From NCBI GenBank assembly GCA_026706505.1, contig JAPOYQ010000492.1:6108-21022 (forward strand): a stretch of DNA of 14,915 bases. Reading direction: 5' to 3'. Below are positions 9,181 through 14,866 of the stretch, piece after piece. Each line of letters begins with the position of its first letter. Within the stretch, counting starts at the first letter, position 1. Source of the DNA: Gemmatimonadota bacterium. Lineage in GTDB: Bacteria > Latescibacterota > UBA2968 > UBA8231. The notes beneath the pieces were generated by a model. That model did no database searches and was not told the origin of the DNA. It saw nothing but the letters and a program-made list of their open reading frames with translations. Both the position numbers and the translations under genes were made by a program.

Positions 9181-9663
9181 TTACTCTGGAACGGCTAAAG
9201 CTGAAGGAAAGTCGGCGAACAGGGCCGATGGTTCTTGTTCGCCGCCATAGGAGTAAAAGCTCAAACGACCTTCTTCGTCGACAAGCCAGAACTCTTGGGC
9301 ACCCCGAGCCAAGTACAGATCCTTCTTAGCCAGCATCTCGCCAATGGAGTTGGAGGGCGAGCGGATTTCGACGCATAGTTCCGGTGCTTGGAGATAGGGC
9401 GTATCCATCCCGTGGCAGGCGAAGAAAGCGTCCGAACCCCAGGCTACATCGGCGACTTTAACGCCTTGGCTGGTCTGGACCGAGCACTCGGTCAGCACGC
9501 GCCCGGCTATTTTCTGCTGCATCAGTGTGAAGGCGATGAGGACTTGGACATGGCCGCGTTTGTTTGAGGCCGGCGTCATGGTGATGTGTCCCCATTCGTT
9601 TAATTCGATCTTGAAGGGTAGGTCCTGCAGGGCCTTGTTTTGGCACACTTCGAGCCAGTTCAT
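9181..9663 (-). CDS. Uma2-family protein (putative nuclease fold), 160 aa
   Basis: This is a second, divergent Uma2/DUF820 member. Motifs in order are VKVADVAW (core Asp), APELCVEIRSPSNS (family PEL-x-VEI-x-SPSN, with Arg where the other copy has Lys), EMLAKKDLYLARGAQEFWLVDEEG and a final SFYSYGG strand. It is at the short end for the family but has no visible truncation. The start ATG is preceded by AAGGGAG at about 9 bases. It is the first gene of the minus-strand run. Its stop lies 10 bases before the VapC relic. The function is unknown, and the two Uma2 copies here are only weakly alike. Confidence 0.85.
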   Translation of the reverse strand: MNWLEVCQNKALQDLPFKIELNEWGHITMTPASNKRGHVQVLIAFTLMQQKIAGRVLTECSVQTSQGVKVADVAWGSDAFFACHGMDTPYLQAPELCVEIRSPSNSIGEMLAKKDLYLARGAQEFWLVDEEGRLSFYSYGGEQEPSALFADFPSALAVPE

Positions 9664-10027
9664 GGACGTGACTCCCTTATTGAGCTAGTTGACCAGTCAA
9701 GTTGATCATAGAGGAAGATAGCCTACTGACCTTGAGAGTTGTGCTGTGTGCGAACGGTTTCTAAGTAAACGATTCTCGCCCGATCCGCCCTTTCGGTGCG
9801 CTGGTAGCCCCAAGGCTCGCTATCGAAAAAGAGCTTTTTTATGAAAAGAATATAATGGAAAAGAGTCCGAGGCGTAATCTTTCCTCTCTAGTGCGATAGG
9901 ACGCCGTTGTCCCCGTAGCGAATGAGACTTAGGAAGTTGATAAATTAAATTAGCAACGGATGTTACGCTGTTTTGTCCTACCCCTGATCAGAGATGCAGA
10001 GCCTGCCCGCAGGCAGGGGGAGAAGGC
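9664..10027. other. Intergenic region between divergent uma2 and gntR genes
   Basis: I see no gene in this stretch. It must hold the promoter for the minus-strand run. A minus-strand TATGAT (9705-9710) has no matching -35. TTGAC-CA-GTCAA (9689-9700) is a short palindrome close to the uma2 start. An A/T-rich tract at 9826-9865 contains TATAAT (9851-9856), also without a -35 on the plus strand. CCTGCC (10002-10007) and GGCAGG (10012-10017) form a compact G+C-rich hairpin with a CGCA loop and no T-run, just ahead of the gntR promoter. Confidence 0.5.
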
Positions 10028-10056
10028 TTGACAAGACTCTTTCGTCACTGTATTAA
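10028..10056 (+). promoter_or_regulatory. Strong sigma70-type promoter of the gntR gene
   Basis: A consensus -35 TTGACA (10028-10033), a 17-base spacer and a -10 TATTAA (10051-10056) precede the gntR start codon by about 40 bases. This is the best promoter match in the window. The -10 hexamer lies inside the left arm of the inverted repeat described next, the arrangement expected of a self-repressing regulator. Confidence 0.85.
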
Positions 10057-10084
10057 TGATTTAGATCAGTAAACCATTAATACA
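10049..10084 (+). promoter_or_regulatory. Perfect 10+10 bp inverted repeat, candidate GntR operator
   Basis: TGTATTAATG (10049-10058) and CATTAATACA (10075-10084) are exact reverse complements separated by 16 bases. Inside the spacer, TTTA (10060-10063) and TAAA (10070-10073) continue the symmetry around GATCAG. The element covers the -10 box and the likely transcription start, and ends 11 bases before the regulator's ATG. YtrA-type GntR regulators commonly bind inverted repeats at their own promoter, so autorepression is the natural reading. That is inference. Confidence 0.75.
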
Positions 10085-10095
10085 CAGAGACACTT

Positions 10096-10533
10096 ATGAC
10101 TAAACTTGAGCTCGCACGTGGAGGGGATGCGCTGAATTTGCGTCTCGATAGAGCCGAAGGGATGCCGATCTACCTGCAACTAAGCAAGCAAATCAAGTAC
10201 CACATCGCCGTCGGCACCCTCAAAGCCGACGACGAGTTGCCCTCGGTGCGGGCCATGGCCAGTGCCCAGCAAATCAATTCGAACACGGTCGTCCGCGCCT
10301 ATTTGGAACTGGAGCGCGAAGGCGTCATCTACAAAAGACGCGGCATAGGAACGTACGTCGCCGAAAAGAGGGTCTCTATGGGCACTGAAGAGCGGCTGAA
10401 TATAGTGCGCAATCTAATAGAAGAAGCACTGGTGGAAGGGACGCGGCTTGGGCTGGACGCGGCGAGTTTGCGCGAGTGTTTTTCGCATCCCCAGGACGAC
10501 CGAGTAGTATTCCTCAAGGTCCGTGCTAAATAA
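10096..10533 (+). CDS. GntR-family transcriptional regulator, YtrA subfamily
   Basis: This 145-residue DNA-binding repressor has an N-terminal winged helix: GMPIYLQLSKQIKYHIAVG, DELPSVRAMASAQQINSNTV, and the wing VIYKRRGIGTYVAEK (about 22-91). It is followed by only about 50 residues of helical dimerisation region, which marks the YtrA subfamily rather than FadR, HutC or MocR types. YtrA members usually control adjacent ABC transporters, but none follows here; the next gene is a response regulator 94 bases downstream. The RBS is weak (CAGAGA). The promoter and a probable autoregulatory operator lie immediately upstream. Confidence 0.92.
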   Translation: MTKLELARGGDALNLRLDRAEGMPIYLQLSKQIKYHIAVGTLKADDELPSVRAMASAQQINSNTVVRAYLELEREGVIYKRRGIGTYVAEKRVSMGTEERLNIVRNLIEEALVEGTRLGLDAASLRECFSHPQDDRVVFLKVRAK

Positions 10534-10627
10534 CCAATGGTGCTAAGCAATTGGTTAAATATTGTGAATTGGTCACGACATTTCTCACGGGCCATATCCC
10601 CAAATAGGAAGGATTCAAGTATTAGTT

Positions 10628-11269
10628 ATGGGTACGCGGGTCTTGTTGGTAGAAGATCACGAGATTGTGCGCCAAGGGGTGCGCTTGCGGTTAGAGAAAG
10701 AAAGTGGCATTGAAGTGATCGCCGAGGCCGGGGACGGCCGCACAGCCGTCGCTTTGGTCTCCAGACACCTACCCGATATTGTGGTCATGGATATTGGTCT
10801 GCCCAACTTGAATGGCATTGAGGCGACGAGGCAGATATGCGATAGGGAGACTAGCGTGAAGGTGGTGGCACTGTCGGCACGTGCGGACAAACGTGTGTCT
10901 AGCATGTTTCAGGCGGGAGCTTCGGCCTATGTGCTGAAAACAGAGTCTGATCGCGAGCTTGTAAGAGCGATCCGGGAGGTGCAGGCCGGCCGCAAGTACG
11001 TGAGCCCGCAGTTGATTAACCCCCTCATCGCCGATTACGCGCAACGCCTCGCCGAGGGTGCCGAGCCGTCCTTCCTGACAGCCCGCGAGCGGGAAGTGCT
11101 GCAGCTTATTGCCGAGGGAAAAACGACCGTGCAAATAGCCGATCAGCTTGTGGTGAGCGAGAAAACCGTGAGCAATCATCGCCAGAATCTCATGAAGAAG
11201 CTCGGCCTGAACGGGGTGGCTGAATTGACCAAATACGCGATCCGAGAAGGAATTACGTCGCTGGAGTAA
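10628..11269 (+). CDS. NarL/FixJ-type (LuxR HTH) response regulator, orphan
   Basis: This 213-residue two-component regulator has a receiver domain (about 3-120) with the acidic pair Glu9-Asp10, phosphoacceptor Asp55 in VVMDIGLP, Ser83 and Lys104. A C-terminal LuxR helix-turn-helix begins at FLTAREREVLQLIAEGKT, with VSEKTVSNHRQNLMKKL as recognition region. No histidine kinase gene is in the window. AGGAAGGA (10606-10613) is 14 bases from the ATG, rather far. The gene sits directly ahead of the propeller-peptide modules, and a decayed copy of its 3' part recurs ahead of the second module (13053-13120). It has therefore been linked to the module since before the duplication, and a regulatory link is plausible. 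Confidence 0.95.
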   Translation: MGTRVLLVEDHEIVRQGVRLRLEKESGIEVIAEAGDGRTAVALVSRHLPDIVVMDIGLPNLNGIEATRQICDRETSVKVVALSARADKRVSSMFQAGASAYVLKTESDRELVRAIREVQAGRKYVSPQLINPLIADYAQRLAEGAEPSFLTAREREVLQLIAEGKTTVQIADQLVVSEKTVSNHRQNLMKKLGLNGVAELTKYAIREGITSLE

Positions 11270-11445
11270 GGAACCTCTGGGGTGCTTGGGTCGCAAAACC
11301 AGCTTTTTTGAAGGCGAGAATAGGGTGTTCTCTCTATATGAACGCGCCGAATCAATGGCTATGTTTAATCTGCGAAGGGTATTCCTGCCGACAGCGATTT
11401 GGATCCCGCGAGTAACTGTAAGCGTTGAGAAAGATTCGATTCATG
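11244..11445 (+). repeat. Leader repeat, copy 1 (response-regulator 3' end plus module 5' region)
   Basis: This block aligns almost base for base with 13095-13290. It includes the last codons of the response-regulator gene (GTCGCTGGAGTA in both), GTCGCAAAA, TTTTTGAAGGCG, ATAGGGTGTT, a 28-base exact match (11364-11391 with 13213-13240) and GCGTTGAGAAAGA. The small hairpin GCTTTTTTGAAGGC lies at 11302-11315. In this copy, the short frame opened by the ATG at 11355 (MAMFNLRRVFLP...) is out of frame with the propeller. It stops at 11495, at the propeller's ribosome binding site. No confident promoter was seen. Confidence 0.85.
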
Positions 11446-11505
11446 CTAGCCAGTGCTTTTACCTTATCTCCTTTCCAGTCGGAAGACGCCCATAAGGGGT
11501 GGCTT

Positions 11506-12687
11506 ATGAGTTGTGCCAGAAGGGTTGCTACTTGTTTGCTTGTTGGCGTGTTCCTCCTCGGCAGCACCGCTCAGCCGGCCGATGCTGGCTTGTGGGACGT
11601 AGTTAAGGAGTGGTACGTCAGCTTCCAGTTGGGAGAAGTAGATGAGGCCAACATTCCTCAAGTGCCGGTGGAGTACGTCGGCGAAGTCAGCTTACTCTTA
11701 AAAAATCAAGTCGAACTGGCCTTTGAGGAGGATACGCCGGGGATCGGCACATTACGCTGGATGGGTTTCTCCCCAGAGGGCACCCTGCTGATCACGGATA
11801 GAACCGTCGCGCAGGCCCTTGAATTCAGACGGACGGACGGAAAGTACGTGTACGTCCGCTCGTTTGGGAGACAGGGGAATGGGCCGGGGGAATATGCGTC
11901 TTCTGTGAATATGGCAGTAAGCCCCCAAGGCCAAGCGTACCTTCTTGATCTCGATTTTGGCCAAATCCTCCGATATGATCGGCAGGGGCCATACTTGGAT
12001 AAGATGCGATCATTCAATACTAGCCGACTTTTGACAGGTCTCAACGGGGAGGTGTTCCTACTAAAAACGAACCGCATGAAAATCATGGAGGTACAGCGGC
12101 TTGACCCTGAGACTTGGGAGCTCCTCTATCGTACTCCTGTTTCCACCGACAAACAGCGATTTATCTCCTACCGTATGGCGACGTTTGCTCATCTGTGCTA
12201 CGACTCGGCCCGGCATCGGCTGTATTATCTAGGCCCCAATGATTACTTGGTCAAAGAGATTGACGCCGAAACGGGGGCCATTCTCCGGCAGTTTGGTCGG
12301 CCACCCGAGGGATTCATGCCTTTACCCAAGTATTACCATAGCCTTGGACGAGGTTCCCGCGAGGATATGGCTGAATTGGAGATGACTGTCGTAAATAGCA
12401 TGATCTTAGTACAGGATCGGTATTTATGGATTTCTCACAAGATTGGTCGCCTCGGGCCAATAAGGTGGGTTCTTTATGACCTAACTGCTTCGGCCCGTAT
12501 TGATGCGTATGGCTTCAATAGCTCGGCTATAGAACGCCTCAAATCGTTTAGCAACATTACACCTTGGAAAAGTGTCACCGCTTGGCAGGGTCGCCTATAT
12601 ATGTGGATGCCTCCCCCGGAAGATGTAGCCGAGAAATCCAACGGCATAGTGGAGATCTATGAACTTTCCTTTTCTGCAAGCAGCTAG
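11506..12687 (+). CDS. Secreted six-bladed beta-propeller protein, module 1
   Basis: The 393-residue product has a Sec signal peptide (SCARR, then hydrophobic VATCLLVGVFLLGSTA, cleavage probably after PADA near residue 27) and no lipobox. The mature part begins with IPQVPVEYVGEV (50-61). It carries repeated propeller blades, including the hallmark SFGRQGNGPGEY (119-130), then VSPQGQAYLLDLDFGQILRYDRQG and LYYLGPNDYLVKEIDAETG. It ends PPPEDVAEKSNGIVEIYEL. This resembles the NHL/6-bladed propeller proteins of Bacteroidetes and related phyla, thought to act in binding at the cell surface or periplasm; no catalytic residues are evident. The start at 11506 is supported by AAGGGGTGG and the signal peptide. 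A short upstream frame ends at this RBS, suggesting translational coupling. The Cys-rich peptide gene follows after 49 bases. Confidence 0.85.
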   Translation: MSCARRVATCLLVGVFLLGSTAQPADAGLWDVVKEWYVSFQLGEVDEANIPQVPVEYVGEVSLLLKNQVELAFEEDTPGIGTLRWMGFSPEGTLLITDRTVAQALEFRRTDGKYVYVRSFGRQGNGPGEYASSVNMAVSPQGQAYLLDLDFGQILRYDRQGPYLDKMRSFNTSRLLTGLNGEVFLLKTNRMKIMEVQRLDPETWELLYRTPVSTDKQRFISYRMATFAHLCYDSARHRLYYLGPNDYLVKEIDAETGAILRQFGRPPEGFMPLPKYYHSLGRGSREDMAELEMTVVNSMILVQDRYLWISHKIGRLGPIRWVLYDLTASARIDAYGFNSSAIERLKSFSNITPWKSVTAWQGRLYMWMPPPEDVAEKSNGIVEIYELSFSASS

Positions 12688-12736
12688 TCACCCTTTTATG
12701 GGCCTTTTTCATCCATTTTATAGGAGGAGTAACCTC

Positions 12737-12952
12737 ATGGAAAAACTCATCAAGAAGTCCCTCGATAGACGTAATGCTCTGATCCAAACCTATGGAAATG
12801 AGTTGTTGGGGGGTAACGACTGGTATTATTCACACACAATAACAAAGGGGTCATGCACCTACGACGTATATAAGTGTAGATATGAACCGTGGGATCTTTG
12901 GGATTCCTGCGAGATAGGTGATGTAGAAGAACGGCTTGTAAGCTGCAGCTAG
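12737..12952 (+). CDS. Small Cys-rich peptide with Gly-Gly leader, module 1 (putative exported peptide)
   Basis: This 71-residue product has a strong RBS (GGAGGAG, 12723-12729, 7-base spacer). A charged N-terminal part (MEKLIKKSLDRRNALIQTYG) leads to NELLGG, with Gly-Gly at 25-26. A 45-residue C-terminal part rich in Trp/Tyr carries four Cys (40, 47, 58, 70). The layout matches peptides cleaved after a double glycine by C39-type exporters. It is homologous to the product at 14592-14831 in the leader (RRxxLIxTYGxE...GG(N/D)D) and shares its final C-x11-C spacing, while the core differs. It lies 49 bases after the propeller and just before a strong terminator, so the two form one transcript. 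Bacteriocin, signal or modified peptide are all possible; I do not recognise the family. Confidence 0.75.
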   Translation: MEKLIKKSLDRRNALIQTYGNELLGGNDWYYSHTITKGSCTYDVYKCRYEPWDLWDSCEIGDVEERLVSCS

Positions 12953-12983
12953 GACTCCGGACTCCTTAGCTCTCCTCTCTCCT

Positions 12984-13018
12984 AGGCCCTACGCTGCACG
13001 ATCAGCGTAGGGCCTTTT
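12984..13018 (+). terminator. Intrinsic terminator after module 1
   Basis: AGGCCCTACGCTG (12984-12996) and CAGCGTAGGGCCT (13003-13015) form a perfect 13-bp stem with loop CACGAT, followed by TTTTATAA. It closes the propeller-peptide transcript of module 1 and separates it from module 2, which must therefore have its own promoter. Confidence 0.94.
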
Positions 13019-13052
13019 ATAAGATCGAGTTCGTTAATTATCCGGTCCTGTG

Positions 13053-13120
13053 ATCGCCGAGGTAAAAACGGCTTCGCAAATAGCCGGTCAACTAGAGAAG
13101 AAATTGCGTCGCTGGAGTAG
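13053..13120 (+). pseudogene. Vestigial fragment of the response-regulator HTH region
   Basis: The plus strand reads IAEVKTASQIAGQL (13053-13094), matching IAEGKTTVQIADQL of the response regulator at 11108-11149. It then jumps to GAGAAGAAATTGCG and GTCGCTGGAGTAG, matching the gene's last codons (11244-11269). The 94 bases between (11150-11243) are missing, which breaks the frame. It is a non-functional relic left by the tandem duplication that created module 2. Confidence 0.85.
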
Positions 13121-13290
13121 GGAGTCTCCTGGGTGCCTAGGTCGCAAAATCAGCCTTTTTGAAGGCGGAAATAGGGTGTTTTCCCATAGGAGGATATCGA
13201 ATGATGGCTATCTTTAATCTGCGAAGGGTATTCCTGCCGATAGCGGTTGGGATTCCGCAGAACCCAGCGTTGAGAAAGAGTCGGTTCATG
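13095..13290 (+). repeat. Leader repeat, copy 2 (module 2 5' region)
   Basis: This is the second copy of the block at 11244-11445. Differences include GCCTTTTTGAAGGC (13153-13166), a cleaner inverted repeat than in copy 1, and CCCATAGGAGGATATCGAATG in place of the copy 1 segment that lacks an RBS. A net 4-base difference just before GCGTTGAGAAAG puts the short upstream reading frame in frame with the propeller here. Conservation runs up to the ATG at 13288 and then drops sharply. Confidence 0.85.
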
Positions 13291-14541
13291 AGTTTTAGTA
13301 CTTTCACCTTTAATAACGTCTTGCCCTTCTTCAGGGCCATGCTCATTACGTGGGTGGTAACAGGCTATGGCGGGGTCAAGTCTGTTGCGGCGCAGGAGCA
13401 GCTAGACGAGTCGAGTATTCCCAAAGTGCCTGTAGAATATGCCGGGGAGATGGGTCTTGAATTCAAGCGCACAGTTGAATTGATCTTTGATAAGGCAGCT
13501 CCAGGTATTGGCCAGATACGCTGGATGGGCATTACTCCTGATAGTTCCTTACTCCTTACAGATCGGATATCTCGTAGGGCGTACGAGTTCAGCCTGAACG
13601 ATGGCCAATATATACGGTCTTTCGGACGCACAGGGAAGGGGCCTGGAGAATATGGAGGTGCTGAGGCGATGGCTATGGATTCCAAGGGGGATGTCTATAT
13701 CATGGATCCTATATACGGCCAATTATTGCATTATAATCGACAAGGTCAGTACCGTGATAATAAGATGAGCTGGGTTGGATGTAGAGGTTTGTTGATCAAC
13801 CGAGATGATGCACTGATCGTTATGGAGAATAAACATGGTGGATCTATCATGCAGATACAGAAAATTACTGGCCTCGATAGGACAGTAGAATACACCACAC
13901 CTCTCTCTAGTAAGGCAGATCAGATCATCTCATGCTATCTGCGTAATCCAGCTCAACTATGCTATAATACTACGCAAAACCGTCTGTATTATCTAGAGGC
14001 CAATGACTACATGGTGAAAGAGATCGATGCCTCCACCGGTGATATCCTGCGGCAATTCGGTGCCCTTGTGCCTAGTTATAACGTCTTTACCCTTGAGAAG
14101 CAGCAGCCAGATTTCAAATTCTTACCGAGGGAGTATCACGGCCTAGATTGTGGATCAACAGATCGGGGTGATTTCTCCCTAATAATGAGTGAAATCAATC
14201 GGGCGACTAGCATGGTCCTGATAGATGATCGTTACCTATTAATCTCACACACTTCTCGTGAGAGACCACAGTCACCAAATGAATGGACGCTTTATGATTT
14301 AGTGCCTTCGGATTCGTCGGAATTGATTGAGGCATACTCGCTCAATGGTGCTGCATATCAATCTCTTGAAGGTATCAAAAAAGACTCTCAGGGAACTGTA
14401 GTTAAAGCTAAAGCAAGCAGGATAGGCGGAAGAATAGCATCTTGGAAGAGCCAGATTTATGTTTATAGGCCACCACCAGTAGAGGCAGCGGAGAAGTCCA
14501 ATGGCACAGTGGACATATATGAACTGTTCGTTAAAAGATAA
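13201..14541 (+). CDS. Secreted six-bladed beta-propeller protein, module 2
   Basis: The product has 446 residues from the ATG that follows AGGAGG (13188-13193) by 7 bases. Alternative starts are 13288 and 13339. The likely export signal is internal to the long form: the hydrophobic MLITWVVTGYGGVKSVAA at 47-64, cleaved before QEQ. That favours 13288 or 13339 as the working start, whereas the RBS favours 13201. The mature part parallels module 1: IPKVPVEYAGEM, GIGQIRWMGITPD, SFGRTGKGPGEY (140-151), LYYLEANDYMVKEIDASTG, and the ending PPPVEAAEKSNGTVDIYEL. Roughly half the residues in the N-terminal blades match by eye. Base composition is lower in G+C than module 1. A peptide gene follows after 50 bases. 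The role is presumably the same as its paralogue; the ligand is unknown. Confidence 0.83.
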   Translation: MMAIFNLRRVFLPIAVGIPQNPALRKSRFMSFSTFTFNNVLPFFRAMLITWVVTGYGGVKSVAAQEQLDESSIPKVPVEYAGEMGLEFKRTVELIFDKAAPGIGQIRWMGITPDSSLLLTDRISRRAYEFSLNDGQYIRSFGRTGKGPGEYGGAEAMAMDSKGDVYIMDPIYGQLLHYNRQGQYRDNKMSWVGCRGLLINRDDALIVMENKHGGSIMQIQKITGLDRTVEYTTPLSSKADQIISCYLRNPAQLCYNTTQNRLYYLEANDYMVKEIDASTGDILRQFGALVPSYNVFTLEKQQPDFKFLPREYHGLDCGSTDRGDFSLIMSEINRATSMVLIDDRYLLISHTSRERPQSPNEWTLYDLVPSDSSELIEAYSLNGAAYQSLEGIKKDSQGTVVKAKASRIGGRIASWKSQIYVYRPPPVEAAEKSNGTVDIYELFVKR

Positions 14542-14591
14542 ATTATAAGACAGGGAACACACCTCAATTCCTCAAACGAAAGGAATGCGTT

Positions 14592-14831
14592 ATGGTTAAT
14601 CTTACCAAGAATACCAAGAATACCTCGTACAGACGTACGGATCTCATTTGTACCTACGGTGCTGAAGGTGTTTGGGTAGGAGGAGATGATTTTGATTCTA
14701 AATACGAAAACGGATGTCTTACAATATGGTATGCTTGGAATTGGAAGTGTTTCTCTGGAAGCACTCATGATTGCACTCCATGTGATCGGGACAGCGGATC
14801 GTGGACCAAAGTATACTGCGACGACGACTGA
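14592..14831 (+). CDS. Small Cys-rich peptide with Gly-Gly leader, module 2 (putative exported peptide)
   Basis: This 79-residue product has the RBS AAAGGA seven bases before the ATG. Its leader NTSYRRTDLICTYGAEG ends in VWVGG (Gly30-Gly31) and aligns with the module 1 peptide: RR, LI, TYG, E, GG, then (N/D)D(W/F). The C-terminal part has five Cys (42, 53, 61, 64, 76) plus one in the leader (20), and many aromatic residues (LTIWYAWNWKCF). The last two Cys are 11 residues apart, as in module 1. The rest of the core is unrelated in sequence, as expected for a conserved leader on a diversifying core. It follows the propeller by 50 bases. No exporter or modifying enzyme is visible. An alternative is a plain secreted disulfide-rich protein of unknown role. 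Confidence 0.72.
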   Translation: MVNLTKNTKNTSYRRTDLICTYGAEGVWVGGDDFDSKYENGCLTIWYAWNWKCFSGSTHDCTPCDRDSGSWTKVYCDDD

Positions 14832-14834
14832 TGA

Positions 14835-14866
14835 GCCTTCATCTTTTTTGAAGGCATCTTAATTTA
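14835..14866 (+). terminator. Probable terminator after module 2
   Basis: GCCTTCA (14835-14841) pairs with TGAAGGC (14849-14855) around a T-rich loop, followed by ATCTTAATTTATTTTT. The stem is only 7 bp and the T-tract interrupted, so it is weaker than the module 1 terminator. The string TTTTTTGAAGGC also occurs in the leader block at 11303-11314, so this could alternatively be the degenerate beginning of another leader copy. Confidence 0.6.

Noticed and set aside
9689..9700. TTGACCAGTCAA palindrome just upstream of the first uma2 gene
   Set aside because: A 12-base palindrome with 5-base arms is short enough to arise by chance and no promoter pairs with it convincingly.
10002..10017. CCTGCC/GGCAGG hairpin as a terminator
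   Set aside because: No T-run follows on either strand and no gene ends nearby; it may be a small dispersed repeat or simply chance.
11308..11338. TTGAAG and TCTATA in leader copy 1 as the module promoter
   Set aside because: The spacer is 19 bases, and the equivalent position in copy 2 has no -10-like hexamer, so the pair is not conserved.
12688..12736. CCCTTTTATGGGCCTTTTT between propeller 1 and its peptide as a terminator
   Set aside because: Only a 3-4 bp stem is possible; too weak to separate the two genes.
11244..13290. The two leader blocks as a CRISPR array or insertion-sequence ends
   Set aside because: Only two copies about 1.85 kb apart in direct orientation, with no transposase, no terminal inverted repeats and no spacer-repeat periodicity; tandem duplication explains them.
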